Shown: in pieces, positions 27,585 through 37,296 of the stretch | Layout: each line of letters starts with the position of its first letter | Numbering within the stretch: the first letter of the stretch is position 1 | From: Spirochaetales bacterium | GTDB lineage: Bacteria > Spirochaetota > Spirochaetia > SZUA-6 | Length of the DNA: 64,000 bases | Direction: 5' to 3' | NCBI GenBank assembly: GCA_027021365.1 | Contig: JALUUM010000027.1 | Coordinates: forward strand, 248,001 to 312,000 | Made by a program: the position numbers and the translations under genes | The notes under the pieces: generated by a model | What the model was told of the DNA's origin: nothing | Database searches by the model: none | Seen by the model: only the letters and a program-made list of their open reading frames with translations

Positions 27585-29088
27585 AAACAGACTTGCCCGG
27601 GGTGAAAAACTGCCCGGTGGGGAGAAACATATAAACAGAGTCGTTGCCGGTAGAACTGCCAGAAGAGTTGCCATAGTTGGAAGACCCAATGTAGGTAAAT
27701 CGACACTTTTCAACAGACTCGTTGGTAAGAGAAGAGCCATAACCGATTCCCAACCCGGTGTTACAAGGGACTTAATCGAGGAATGGTGCCACATCGGTGA
27801 CGAGACTGTGCTACTGACAGATACGGGAGGCTACAAGGTGGAGAGGGAGGGGCTCGACCATCAGGTGGCTGAAAGAACACTTGAGGCAGCGGAAAAGGCG
27901 GATGTTCTCCTTCTTATGGTGGATGTGGAGGAAATGACAGGAGAGGATCACTTTTTCATAGAAGAGATGCGAAAGTTCGAAAAGAAAACAATTCTCGTTG
28001 TGAACAAGGTTGATAATGAAAAGAGAGAGGAGGCTTCATGGAACTATTACAGCCTCGGCTTCGATGAAGTGATTTCGATTTCTGCCGTTCATGGAAGGAA
28101 CATGGATGCACTCAAAGAGAAGATAGAAGAAATGCTCAGTCGCGGTGACTCCGATACTCACGTAAATGATGCACAGACAGCTGAAAGGCGAACAGCTGGT
28201 ATGCAATCAGCTGATAGAAAGACAGCTGATAGGAGGGCAGTTACTGCCGTCGAAATGAAAGAGAAACGAGCAGGAGCAGAGGATAAAGGTGAGGAAGCAA
28301 TTTCAGCAGTAAGGCTTGCAATTCTTGGCAAACCGAATACAGGAAAATCCACCCTCCTCAATTATCTCCTTGGTGAGGAAAAGTCGATGGTATCCGAGAT
28401 CCCCGGTACGACGAGGGATACTGTAGAGGGTTACTTCCAATGGGCTGGCATAGATTTCCGGGTAATCGATACGGCGGGAATAAGGAGAAAGAAGAAGATA
28501 GAGGAGAGGGTCGAGTATTACTCTGTAAACAGGGCTATAAAAAGTATAGATAGGGCTGATATCGTTTATATCCTCATAGACGCAGTGGATGGCCTCTCCG
28601 AACAGGACAAAAAGATAGCCGGTCTTGCGGTAAGGAAGGGACGAGGAGTAATCCTGGTCCTGAACAAGTGGGACTTGTTGGAAGATATCCCAAACAGGCT
28701 TGAAGCCATGAAAGACAGGGTAAAGTTTCAGTTTCCCGTACTCTCATATGCTCCCATTGTGAATATATCGGCACTCAACGGCTCCGGGATCGAGAAATTA
28801 CTTCGAGTCACCATGAAGGTCTGGAAACAGTTGAATTACCGGATCGACACTTCACAGCTCAACAAATTGATTGAGAAGTGGCTGGAAGAGTATCCCATTC
28901 CTGTGAGAGGCAAAAACGTAAAGATAATGTATGCAACTCAGGTATCGGTAAATCCGGTAAGCTTTGTATTCTTTGTGAACAACAAGAAGGGTTTTCCATC
29001 TCTGTACCTTCGATACCTGGAGAACAGGATTAGAAGGGATTTGAGATTTGATTTGATTCCCTTTCATTTAGAGATTAGATTGAAATAG
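27565..29088 (+). CDS. der: ribosome-assembly GTPase Der (EngA)
   Basis: 507 residues against about 440 in most bacteria. Two tandem GTPase domains (G1 GRPNVGKS at 39-46, second G1 GKPNTGKS at about 255) and a C-terminal KH-like domain with WLEEYPIPVRGKNVKIMY. Der is needed for 50S assembly. The start is TTG 27565 with SD GGGGAAG inside ptsI; no ATG occurs before the first G1, so about 33 extra residues precede the domain. The linker between the GTPases (about 190-245) is enlarged and contains short repeats of the type TAERRTAG, SADRKTADRR. Translationally coupled to ptsI. Confidence 0.96.
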   Translation: MSLKKIENRLARGEKLPGGEKHINRVVAGRTARRVAIVGRPNVGKSTLFNRLVGKRRAITDSQPGVTRDLIEEWCHIGDETVLLTDTGGYKVEREGLDHQVAERTLEAAEKADVLLLMVDVEEMTGEDHFFIEEMRKFEKKTILVVNKVDNEKREEASWNYYSLGFDEVISISAVHGRNMDALKEKIEEMLSRGDSDTHVNDAQTAERRTAGMQSADRKTADRRAVTAVEMKEKRAGAEDKGEEAISAVRLAILGKPNTGKSTLLNYLLGEEKSMVSEIPGTTRDTVEGYFQWAGIDFRVIDTAGIRRKKKIEERVEYYSVNRAIKSIDRADIVYILIDAVDGLSEQDKKIAGLAVRKGRGVILVLNKWDLLEDIPNRLEAMKDRVKFQFPVLSYAPIVNISALNGSGIEKLLRVTMKVWKQLNYRIDTSQLNKLIEKWLEEYPIPVRGKNVKIMYATQVSVNPVSFVFFVNNKKGFPSLYLRYLENRIRRDLRFDLIPFHLEIRLK

Positions 29089-29110
29089 AAAAATAGTAGA
29101 AAAATACAAT
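29080..29110 (+). promoter_or_regulatory. possible promoter of the envelope operon
   Basis: TACAAT at 29105-29110 lies 6 bases before the ATG at 29117 and no SD is present between. The best -35 is TTGAAA (29080-29085) with a long 19-base spacer, so promoter strength is uncertain. If used, the mRNA would start at the ATG itself. Readthrough from ptsI-der is the alternative, as the gap is only 28 bases and has no terminator. Confidence 0.45.
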
Positions 29111-29116
29111 CAACCG

Positions 29117-30814
29117 ATGAGAGAGTATACAATAGGCCAGATCAGCAGGCTATTGAACGTAAAACCGCATATCCTGAGATACTGGGAAAAAGAACTGCCC
29201 TTCCTCTCGCCCAAGAAGAATCTGGGTGGCAGAAGGGTATACTCCGAAATCGATTTGCAGCTACTCTACAGAATCAGGTACCTTATTCATGAAAAGGGAT
29301 ACACGCTCTCCGGAGCAGGGAAACGTGTCTGGGAGGATTTGAACAGCAGTGATCCGAATCTCCTCGGAAAGGTGAGATACCTGCGGGGCGAATTGATAAG
29401 GTTACTCGATATAATAGATGAAGGGAGGAAAAAAGAAGCCATGACTGATACGATCAAGCTCTTTAGGGAGAAGGGTCAGGAGCATCTTTTTCGCTACTGG
29501 GAGAGGAGAGATGAAAGGCAGAGGGAGAGGCTCATAAGGGATTTGAATAGGCTCGATCTTGAAATGCTTGGAATCCTCCAGAAGAGGTTGAAAGAGGAGA
29601 AGAAAAAAAAACCGAAGTTGGATCCTATCGATTTTGTTTCGATCGATGAAAGCAGGCGAGATATTGATGCTCTACGCGCGGGAAAGGATTTCATCAGAGC
29701 TGGCAAGACGGCGTTTCTCACCGTTGCCGGAGGCCAGGGTTCAAGGCTTGGTTTCGAGGGACCCAAGGGCATGTTTCCGATAAGCCCCATCAGAGGGGCA
29801 TCGCTCTTCCAGATTTTTTCAGAAAAGGTAATGGCGGCAAGAAAGATATACGGTGTTCCTATGCCATGGCTTATAATGACGAGCATTCTCAACTACGAGG
29901 ATACCGTGAACTACTTCGAGGAAAATGCCTTCTTCGGTTTGGAGGAAAATGATATTTATTTCTTCAAGCAGGACGTACTTCCCTCGCTGTATCCGGATGG
30001 AAGGCTCGTATTGGCACCGGATGGAGGTTTGTTCAAGAATCCCAACGGTCATGGTGGTGTAATAGAGGCTCTCAAGAGGTCCGGAATGCTCGATATGCTG
30101 AATGAGAGGGGAATTGAAGAGCTCTTCTACTTTCAGGTGGATAATCCCCTTGTACAGGTACCGGATCCTCTCTTCCTCGGGTGGCACCTCAAGTATGGTT
30201 CTGAAATGTCAACAAAAGTGATTGAAAAGGCATACCCCGAGGAAAAACTGGGTTCCATAGGCCTGATAGACGGGAAGCCAGGTGTAATCGAGTACTCAGA
30301 CCTGGATCTGGATCTAAAGCTTGCCAGAAACGAGGATGGCAGGCTCCTCTACTCTCACGGATCCATTGCCGTACACATCCTGAATGTGGATTTCTTGAGG
30401 AAGCAGGAGGGAAAACTCCCATATCACCTGGCTTTTAAGAGTGTCAAAACTTTAAAACCTACCGATACCGGTGCCGACATTATTGAAGAGGAGGCTGTAA
30501 AGTTCGAGATGTTTCTATTCGATGCCATCCCCTTTGCCAGGAACCCTCTGTTTTTCGAAACAAGCAGGAGAGAAGAGTTTTCTCCTCTGAAAAACAGGGA
30601 AGGGGTAGATTCGATCGAGACCTGTATCAGGGGTCAGATAGAAAAGTATGCCTCCTGGTTGGAGAGAGTTGGAACAAGGGTTAGGAGGGATGAAAAGGGA
30701 ATGTCTGTTCATAAGATCGAGATAAGCCCCCTGTTTGCTCTCGATCTGGAAGTTTTAAAAACAAAGAGGAATGAGATTCCCAAAGAAATAAATAATGAAA
30801 CACTTATCATCTAG
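29117..30814 (+). CDS. MerR-type DNA-binding domain fused to UDP-N-acetylhexosamine pyrophosphorylase
   Basis: 565 residues in one unbroken frame. Residues 1-70 are a MerR winged helix (YTIGQISRLL, HILRYWEKELP, NLGGRRVYSEIDLQLL). From about 112 to the end it follows the eukaryotic-type UAP1/UDPGP fold: the N-terminal helix GQEHLFRYWERRDERQRERL, the nucleotide-binding loop AGGQGSRLGFEGPKG (204-218), NPNGHGGVIEAL and FYFQVDNPLVQV. The enzyme part should make UDP-GlcNAc or a related UDP-sugar from UTP and the hexose 1-phosphate. The HTH could let it bind DNA, perhaps sensing UDP-sugar level. It overlaps the next gene by 20 bases and opens an eight-gene run of envelope genes. Which sugar it uses cannot be told. 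Confidence 0.88.
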   Translation: MREYTIGQISRLLNVKPHILRYWEKELPFLSPKKNLGGRRVYSEIDLQLLYRIRYLIHEKGYTLSGAGKRVWEDLNSSDPNLLGKVRYLRGELIRLLDIIDEGRKKEAMTDTIKLFREKGQEHLFRYWERRDERQRERLIRDLNRLDLEMLGILQKRLKEEKKKKPKLDPIDFVSIDESRRDIDALRAGKDFIRAGKTAFLTVAGGQGSRLGFEGPKGMFPISPIRGASLFQIFSEKVMAARKIYGVPMPWLIMTSILNYEDTVNYFEENAFFGLEENDIYFFKQDVLPSLYPDGRLVLAPDGGLFKNPNGHGGVIEALKRSGMLDMLNERGIEELFYFQVDNPLVQVPDPLFLGWHLKYGSEMSTKVIEKAYPEEKLGSIGLIDGKPGVIEYSDLDLDLKLARNEDGRLLYSHGSIAVHILNVDFLRKQEGKLPYHLAFKSVKTLKPTDTGADIIEEEAVKFEMFLFDAIPFARNPLFFETSRREEFSPLKNREGVDSIETCIRGQIEKYASWLERVGTRVRRDEKGMSVHKIEISPLFALDLEVLKTKRNEIPKEINNETLII

Positions 30815-32129
30815 TATCATTTTACTTCTCGGTATATTTTCTTGCTTCACCGTGTATTCTCAGGGTTTTGGGTTGACCAGCTATACAACTGACACGTCAT
30901 TCTTGGGAGCGTTTGACAATTTTCCGGAGAACGATGAGGCAAGAAGGTTGCAAGTCGATGGAATATTTGCTCCTCTCTTCGAACTGATTAAGGCCGGCAG
31001 GAGGATCATTTATCAGAACAGTTACGGAACGGAAGTGATATACGAGGTAAAAGAAACGAAGGATTACCTGTACATCATCTTTGCAAACAGGGATAGACAT
31101 GGCAGCTACGATCTTCCTTCGAAGGGTGATTACATTATAAAGAGGAGCAGAAAGAACGGAAAATTCTTACAGTTAAAGGTCTTTATACGAGACGATACCG
31201 GTTCATTTGTCCGGATATACCCCGACGGTGACAGAAGTATAATGGATCTCTACATATACGGCTTTTCTCTCTACAAAGGTGTTATTGTACCTGCCAGATT
31301 CAAAGATATTCTCACCATGAAGTTTCAGAGAGTTGCACTGATGACAGAAGGAATCATAGACTGGAAGCTACTCCTATACAAAGGCTCACCGGAAGACGAA
31401 GATATCAGAATAATGGCGGATAAGATAAGAGAGGCCCTTCCCCGTTTGAAAGATGCAGATGACGGTGCTTTGGATGAGAAAGGGAACTTTGTGTATATCG
31501 AAACGGAGAAACCTCAAATTGAGAGTTCATCGAAAGAGAAGGAGATCGGAGGTTTCAACTGTTCCGGTTTTGCAAAATGGATTGCAGACGGTCTATACTT
31601 TGAACTTACTGGAAAACTCCTTGATATCAAAAACCTGAAGAGGAAGGAGCTTGAATACAGGGGAAACAGGTGGAGCAAGAGGTACGAGGATGAGCGAGAC
31701 CCCTACTTCGGATTGGATTGGAGTAGAAACCTTGCCGTTAAACTGGAGGAGGTGAGGCTGGGTAAAAAGATCGATGACCCGGAAGCAATGGATGTAAGGG
31801 ATGACAGGTATATCCCCTATATCGAAGATGTTGGTTATCCTGTCAAGGATTTGAAATTCCTGCTCTTTTATCTTACCAGAAAGAATCCGGGTTTCTTCTA
31901 TATCGGTTCTGTAAATAGGGAGTTCGGTAGGGACCCTGTTTTAAGGCAACACTTCCATGTTGTTGTAATTTTTCCCTATTTTGACAGGTCCGGTAATTTC
32001 AGGGTAACAGTGATGGAGCGAAACGTGGAGACGAGTATTGAATCGTTGTTCAAGAGATACGGAGAAAATTATATTCATCTGGTCAAGGTGAAGGCGGATA
32101 AAAAGTTTATTCCCCTGTTATTTGAATAA
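30795..32129 (+). CDS. secreted protein with NlpC/P60-like cysteine motif
   Basis: 444 residues. Signal peptide 1 to about 22 (hydrophobic SSIILLLGIFSCFTV ending YSQ). The N-terminal half (40-230) is beta-rich and unrecognised. The C-terminal half has GGFNCSGFAKWIADG with C256, like the catalytic DCSG-type site of NlpC/P60 peptidoglycan peptidases, and RQHFHVVVIFPY with H386/H388 as candidate general base. It could be a cell-wall hydrolase or amidase, but overall similarity is not clear and a structural role is possible. Starts inside the pyrophosphorylase gene; 9 bases before the TPR gene. Confidence 0.7.
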   Translation: MKHLSSSIILLLGIFSCFTVYSQGFGLTSYTTDTSFLGAFDNFPENDEARRLQVDGIFAPLFELIKAGRRIIYQNSYGTEVIYEVKETKDYLYIIFANRDRHGSYDLPSKGDYIIKRSRKNGKFLQLKVFIRDDTGSFVRIYPDGDRSIMDLYIYGFSLYKGVIVPARFKDILTMKFQRVALMTEGIIDWKLLLYKGSPEDEDIRIMADKIREALPRLKDADDGALDEKGNFVYIETEKPQIESSSKEKEIGGFNCSGFAKWIADGLYFELTGKLLDIKNLKRKELEYRGNRWSKRYEDERDPYFGLDWSRNLAVKLEEVRLGKKIDDPEAMDVRDDRYIPYIEDVGYPVKDLKFLLFYLTRKNPGFFYIGSVNREFGRDPVLRQHFHVVVIFPYFDRSGNFRVTVMERNVETSIESLFKRYGENYIHLVKVKADKKFIPLLFE

Positions 32130-32138
32130 TGAGGGATT

Positions 32139-35048
32139 GTGAAGTATCTTTTCTATGTGGTGATGAAAAGATATTTGATATTAGTATTCCTGTTGGCAAG
32201 TATCAATCTGTTTTCTCTGGGTAACGATAAGGAACTCTATACCCAGGCGGAAAGGGAGTATCTCAACGGCAATTATCAGCTTGCACTGGAAGATTACAAT
32301 GAATTCGTAAAAGAGTATCCTCTTTCTGACTTTCTGCCGGATGTGCAGTACAGACGGGCTGTGACCCTCTTTAGACTGGGACAGTACGAAGAATCCCTCC
32401 AGCTCTTCAGAGAGATAGAGAAACGGTTTCGTACAACGAGATATTTCGATTACGTACCTTTCTGGGAGGGTATAATCCTTTACAATTTAAAGAGATATAG
32501 CAACTCCGTGGATGCGCTGGATGCATTTCTAGCGATAGCAGGTAAGGACAAGCTGGTACCGAAGGCCATTCTGTTCAAATCACTTTCCTACTATCATCTT
32601 AAGCTATACGGGAATGCTGAGGAGGGTCTTAAAGAGCTACTCCGGTATGAGGATTTCGAAAACAGGGATTACGCAATAGTGCTGCTCTTCGATGTGTTAT
32701 TGAAAGAAAAAAAATACAATGAAATTCTGGATTATTCAAAGAGCCTTACGGCGGATGATTTTCCTCGGTATCTCAAATCTCAGTATGAAACGTATCTTGC
32801 AGAAGCTTTGATGGCGACTGGAATGGTTAAAGAGGCAAAGCGCTACTACGAGAAGCTTGCAAAGGAGTCACCTGAAACGGCATCTTTTGCTATAAGGAGA
32901 CTTTTCAACATAGCCCAGAAAGAGAATAATCTCACCGAGATGGAAAGGCTGACCCAGCTTGCCGAAGCCAAGCTTGCCGGTAATTTCGAGGAATTGAAAG
33001 ATTTCTGGATTCGTATCGGTATAGAGAGCTACAGGAACAACAATCTCGAACTGGCAAAGCACTTCCTAATGAAGGTATGGACTTTGAAGAATATTGGCAC
33101 GTTGATTCCTGCCGTACCCCTCTACCTTTCCGAAATACTGATTAAGGAAAACAAGATAACCGATGCGAGGGATATCCTGAAGAGTTATCTTGAAAAGGCA
33201 AAGAGAAACGAGCCTTCTATCGTAATGAGGCTCGGGGATGTCTACCTGATGCTGGGAGATTATACCAGTGCCGGAAAATACTACTCCCTCTATATGGAGG
33301 AGAATCCGGATTCCGGACGTTTCAACGAAGCTGCCTATCTTCTTGCATATACGTATTACAAGAGTGACAAGCTTAAGGAATCACTGGATCTTACCGAGAG
33401 CATTCTGGCCAATTTGCATGAAGGACCCTACTATCAGTATACCCTCAAGTTGCAGGCAGTGATCCTGATGAGAGAACATTCATACAGAAAGGCGAGGGGA
33501 GTTCTGCAGAGTTATCTCCGGGTACGTCCCGATGATATGGGAGCCAGGATGGACAGCATAAAGGCAGCCTTCCTTTTGAAGAAGTACGGTGAAGCTCTGG
33601 GGGAGGTTGAGGAGCTATTCAGATTCCTTCCTGATTTGAAGGAAAGGGATGTGAAATCCTATGTTCTTGCCAATTATTTCGGTGGTTTGTCTTCTATCGT
33701 TGAGAAAAAATACAGCACCTCGATCAAATATCTATCCGGTATAAGGGAGAAAGATCTATCCTCGACAGGTCTTATGCGCCTCTATCCCTATGTCCTCTAC
33801 TATACCGGTTGGGCGTACTATCGCCTCGGTGATTTCAGGAAAGCACTGGAAGTTTATAAATTTTTTGCAGAGCATTACAAAGATCATTATTTCTATGAGA
33901 ATGCCATATACATGGCGGGTTGGTGTAGTTTCACACTGAACGATTATACGGGGAGTATAGGATTTTTCAATTTGCTTGCTGCTGCCAGTGAAAAAAAACT
34001 TAGAGTGAAGGCTGCCTTTCTGAAGGCAAAGGCACTTTTGAACATGAAGAAACTCGATGAAGCTGAAAAGGCTTTTGAGGCAGTTTTTTCAAAGTACCCA
34101 GAATCAAATTTTGCCGATGATGCGCTGTTCGATTATTCGGAGATTCTGTCGAGAGAAGGAAAGATAGAAGAAGCGGCCAGCGGATACATGCGTCTTGCGA
34201 AAAACTATCCCGCAAGCCCCCTGGTTGAGGAATCATATTACAGAAGAGCGGAGATGTATTTTGCAAATGGCATGTACAAAAAGGCAAAAGAAGCCTTCTA
34301 CGATTACAGGGTGAAGTATCCCAGGGGCAGATTGATGGATGCGGCACTGTACTGGGGTGGTTATGCGGCATTTAAGATAGGTGAGAAATTCGGTGCTGCC
34401 CTCCTGTGGGAAAAACTTATTTCCAGTTACAAGGGAAGCCCTTTCAGGCCCGATGCTCTTGCAAAGACAGCAGAGATATACTCATCCAATGGCGATTACA
34501 AGAGGGCACTCGATCTCTACACGGAGTTGATTGCTTCTAATCCAAAGGAAGCGGAACTCCTTGGTGCCAGGGAAAAGGCTGATAAGTTGAGATATCTGAT
34601 ACTAGGTCTCAGCGAGAAAGAGGCCCAACTTTCGGCAATCATTGGAAGCAAAGGAGGTGCCAAGAGCAGAGAGGGCAGAGAAGCGATGATCGAATTGGCG
34701 AGAATATATATCATGGAAGAAAACAAGATGGAGCTGGCATACAGATTGTTGCAGGAAGTGATAGCAAAGGATGACAAAGAAACCAAGTCAAAAGCGATGT
34801 ACCTTCTTGGTGAGTACTATTACAGGAAGAACGAGTTGATCGAGGCCGGTAATACCTTCTTGAAGGCAGCTTTTATAAATCCGGAGGACAGGGATCTGAT
34901 GGCTGTTTCCATTTATCGGGCAGCGGTGATGATGAAACTTGCCAGGAAATACGACGATATGAGAGAACTTGTAAAGCGGCTGGAGGAAAATTTTCCCTCC
35001 ACCCAGTGGGCAGAGGATGGGAAGAAACTGTTAGAGGGCATCCAATGA
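32139..35048 (+). CDS. large periplasmic TPR-repeat protein
   Basis: 969 residues. Signal peptide at the start; GTG 32139 has a GAGGG SD, whereas ATG 32163 (MKRYLILVFLLASINLFS) gives a shorter, more typical signal peptide, so the start is open. The mature part is almost entirely tetratricopeptide-like helix pairs, e.g. YNEFVKEYPLSDFLPDVQYR, AFEAVFSKYPESNFADDA, and YYRRAEMYFANGMYKKAKEA, the Tol-Pal YbgF/BamD style in which repeats alternate with YPxS motifs. Such proteins scaffold envelope machines. Its stop overlaps the ATG of the barrel gene (ATGA), implying coupled synthesis of the two. Confidence 0.9.
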   Translation: MKYLFYVVMKRYLILVFLLASINLFSLGNDKELYTQAEREYLNGNYQLALEDYNEFVKEYPLSDFLPDVQYRRAVTLFRLGQYEESLQLFREIEKRFRTTRYFDYVPFWEGIILYNLKRYSNSVDALDAFLAIAGKDKLVPKAILFKSLSYYHLKLYGNAEEGLKELLRYEDFENRDYAIVLLFDVLLKEKKYNEILDYSKSLTADDFPRYLKSQYETYLAEALMATGMVKEAKRYYEKLAKESPETASFAIRRLFNIAQKENNLTEMERLTQLAEAKLAGNFEELKDFWIRIGIESYRNNNLELAKHFLMKVWTLKNIGTLIPAVPLYLSEILIKENKITDARDILKSYLEKAKRNEPSIVMRLGDVYLMLGDYTSAGKYYSLYMEENPDSGRFNEAAYLLAYTYYKSDKLKESLDLTESILANLHEGPYYQYTLKLQAVILMREHSYRKARGVLQSYLRVRPDDMGARMDSIKAAFLLKKYGEALGEVEELFRFLPDLKERDVKSYVLANYFGGLSSIVEKKYSTSIKYLSGIREKDLSSTGLMRLYPYVLYYTGWAYYRLGDFRKALEVYKFFAEHYKDHYFYENAIYMAGWCSFTLNDYTGSIGFFNLLAAASEKKLRVKAAFLKAKALLNMKKLDEAEKAFEAVFSKYPESNFADDALFDYSEILSREGKIEEAASGYMRLAKNYPASPLVEESYYRRAEMYFANGMYKKAKEAFYDYRVKYPRGRLMDAALYWGGYAAFKIGEKFGAALLWEKLISSYKGSPFRPDALAKTAEIYSSNGDYKRALDLYTELIASNPKEAELLGAREKADKLRYLILGLSEKEAQLSAIIGSKGGAKSREGREAMIELARIYIMEENKMELAYRLLQEVIAKDDKETKSKAMYLLGEYYYRKNELIEAGNTFLKAAFINPEDRDLMAVSIYRAAVMMKLARKYDDMRELVKRLEENFPSTQWAEDGKKLLEGIQ

Positions 35049-36649
35049 AGAGAATAACGGTAATATTGTTTATATTTTCAGTGCTGACCTTTCAGATTCA
35101 TTCCGAGGATACACCGGAAGCAGAGTCAAAACCGGAAGAACCGGAAATAGTACTTCCCCCTGTTATTCTCAATATCGAGGATCTTGTTGTAGAAAAGGTA
35201 GAAGCGGGCTTACCTGAGGAAGAAGAACTGTTACCCCCTGAAAGGGAGATTAGCCTTCCGGACGTGAGTGCGTTGAAAATAGAGGAACCTGAGCTCAAGG
35301 GGCTCATCAATGTTCCCGGTATTGTAAAGAGAGAAAAGCAGCAGGGAGTTTTGAATGCCGAAGGCACCCTTGGGATAGGAAGCATGAATCATGTGCTGAG
35401 TAACATTTCTCTTTACAAGCTTGGCGACATGCCAAGGTTCAAGTTGAGTTTCAATCATGAGATGCTCGATGGGTTCGGATACAATCCGGCCGGTTCAGGA
35501 TATTCGTTAAGGAAAGACAGCCTGGAAGGGTTTTTCAGGGCGGAAAGGTCAGGTATCAAGATAGATGCAAAGGGTAGTTTCAAAGAGATAGAACGAGGTT
35601 ACCAAGGGAAGAGCAACTACATTTCAGGATTGGACAGATTTGCAAAGGCAGAGATAGGTGTTTCAAAGGATATATCCGAAAAATTCAATATCAGCGGTTC
35701 CCTGAATGGCAATTTAACCTCTCTTCTACTGTCAGGAAACAGTCCTGTTGGGATGAATGAGTACCTCATTTCACCTATTGCAAGCGCTTCGTTCAAGTCT
35801 TCTATTGTAGAAATAGCTCTCAGCGGCGACTACATCATGCGTGCCTATTCAACGGGCATTCTTGACCACAGCGTGGGTAGCAACCTATCGTTGAAGGTCG
35901 ACCTACCCCTTAATTTAAACTCTTCGTTAGATGTCGGGTGGTTCTGGAGCAGCTCTTTGAATCACATATTGACATTCGATCTCTCACTCGGGGGATCTCC
36001 TTTAGAGGCTTTTTCATTCTTCCTGAAGGGCGGATATACAGTGAGAAGACACAATCTCTTCGATCTGCTGGAGGATGTTATTCTTACCGACATACCTGTC
36101 TCTTTGCCTTTGAAGGATGATATTGGTTGGCTTGCCTCGGGTAATGTAAGAGTCAATATATTCAAAAACCTTGTTTTCTCACTTGGGCTCGATGCAAACT
36201 GGTACTCTGCAATGCCTGATCTCGATATAACCACGTCATCGGGTTCCTTTAGTTCCGTATTGCAGCAAACAGAAGCATTCAGGTTTACATCCGCCACGGC
36301 ACTCAACTGGAGTATCAGTAATGTTTTCACCTTTATTCTGGGGTGGAGGAGAGAATTTGCCGACAGACCTCTGTTCGTTCCATTGGACAGCCTTAACGCT
36401 GAACTGCTTGCCGAAGAACCGGGTGGCAGATACGGAGGGAACCTTACCGCTGAGTACGATACGGGGTTCACGGATTTTCTGCAGTTTCCTGTGATCAATT
36501 TGGGTGGTTTTTACAGATTTTCCGAGAATCTCCGGTTGATGATTCAGCTGAATGATATACTGCAGGTTCCCGGTTTGCATAGATACAATGAATACTCTCT
36601 GGAAGAACCTGGTTTCAGGGGTAGCGTTGAGATGCAGATAAACTTTTGA
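35045..36649 (+). CDS. outer-membrane beta-barrel protein
   Basis: 534 residues from ATG 35045, which overlaps the TPR stop. Signal peptide about 1-20, then a Glu/Pro-rich periplasmic segment (20-80, with PEEEELLPPERE) that could contact TonB, then alternating amphipathic strands to the end. The C terminus RGSVEMQINF ends in phenylalanine, the outer-membrane insertion signal, and the region QLNDILQVPGLHRYNEYSLE resembles the last strands of TonB-dependent receptors. No classical plug domain is evident. Followed by exbB-exbD-tonB, so it is the likely target of that motor. Confidence 0.8.
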   Translation: MKRITVILFIFSVLTFQIHSEDTPEAESKPEEPEIVLPPVILNIEDLVVEKVEAGLPEEEELLPPEREISLPDVSALKIEEPELKGLINVPGIVKREKQQGVLNAEGTLGIGSMNHVLSNISLYKLGDMPRFKLSFNHEMLDGFGYNPAGSGYSLRKDSLEGFFRAERSGIKIDAKGSFKEIERGYQGKSNYISGLDRFAKAEIGVSKDISEKFNISGSLNGNLTSLLLSGNSPVGMNEYLISPIASASFKSSIVEIALSGDYIMRAYSTGILDHSVGSNLSLKVDLPLNLNSSLDVGWFWSSSLNHILTFDLSLGGSPLEAFSFFLKGGYTVRRHNLFDLLEDVILTDIPVSLPLKDDIGWLASGNVRVNIFKNLVFSLGLDANWYSAMPDLDITTSSGSFSSVLQQTEAFRFTSATALNWSISNVFTFILGWRREFADRPLFVPLDSLNAELLAEEPGGRYGGNLTAEYDTGFTDFLQFPVINLGGFYRFSENLRLMIQLNDILQVPGLHRYNEYSLEEPGFRGSVEMQINF

Positions 36650-36669
36650 GATTTCAAGAGGAGAGAAGA

Positions 36670-37296
36670 ATGCTTCAGATTATGAATCAGGGTGGAATAA
36701 TAATGTATTTCATTCTTCTGTTTTCATTGGTTGCCACTGTTATTATTGTAGAAAGATTGCTCTACTTCAGGAAAATCGGTATAGATGAAGAAAAAATGAT
36801 AGATCGCTTGAAAGGTGCGCTTTCAAAGGGACATTACGAGGAAGCCCTTTCCATATGCGACAACAATCCTTCACCGATCACGAATCTCATGAGAGTTGGT
36901 ATAGAGCATCGTCATTATGATAGCCATGTGATAAAAGAGGCAATCCTGGATGCTGCAAACATGGAGATACCAAAGCTGGAAAGATTTCTCTCCGCTCTTG
37001 GGACGATTGCAAATATAACGCCTCTTCTTGGCCTCTTGGGTACTGTTACCGGTAATATCAAGGCATTTGGCATCCTTGGGAAGTTCGGGGCAGTGGGTGA
37101 CCCGAGTCTCCTTGCCCAGGGTATCTCAGAGGCCCTCCTTACAACTGCCGCAGGACTTATCGTAGCGATTCCCGTTATAATCTTCTACAACTACCTTGTG
37201 AGCAGGGCAAACAACATAATCGTAAGGCTCGAGAACAGGGTAAACGATCTTGTCCTCCTTCTGAGTGACCGGAGGAAAGAGGAGGTTGAGAGTTGA
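36670..37296 (+). CDS. exbB: ExbB/TolQ-type proton channel subunit
   Basis: 208 residues from ATG 36670 (SD AAGAGGAGAG); the open frame upstream starts at an unlikely TTG. Inner-membrane subunit of the ExbBD motor. First TM about 10-28, then cytoplasmic domain, then the conserved helices LGTIANITPLLGLLGTVTGN and ISEALLTTAAGLIVAIPVII. Stop overlaps the exbD start. MotA/TolQ are relatives, but the TonB gene two genes on favours ExbB. Confidence 0.93.
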   Translation: MLQIMNQGGIIMYFILLFSLVATVIIVERLLYFRKIGIDEEKMIDRLKGALSKGHYEEALSICDNNPSPITNLMRVGIEHRHYDSHVIKEAILDAANMEIPKLERFLSALGTIANITPLLGLLGTVTGNIKAFGILGKFGAVGDPSLLAQGISEALLTTAAGLIVAIPVIIFYNYLVSRANNIIVRLENRVNDLVLLLSDRRKEEVES

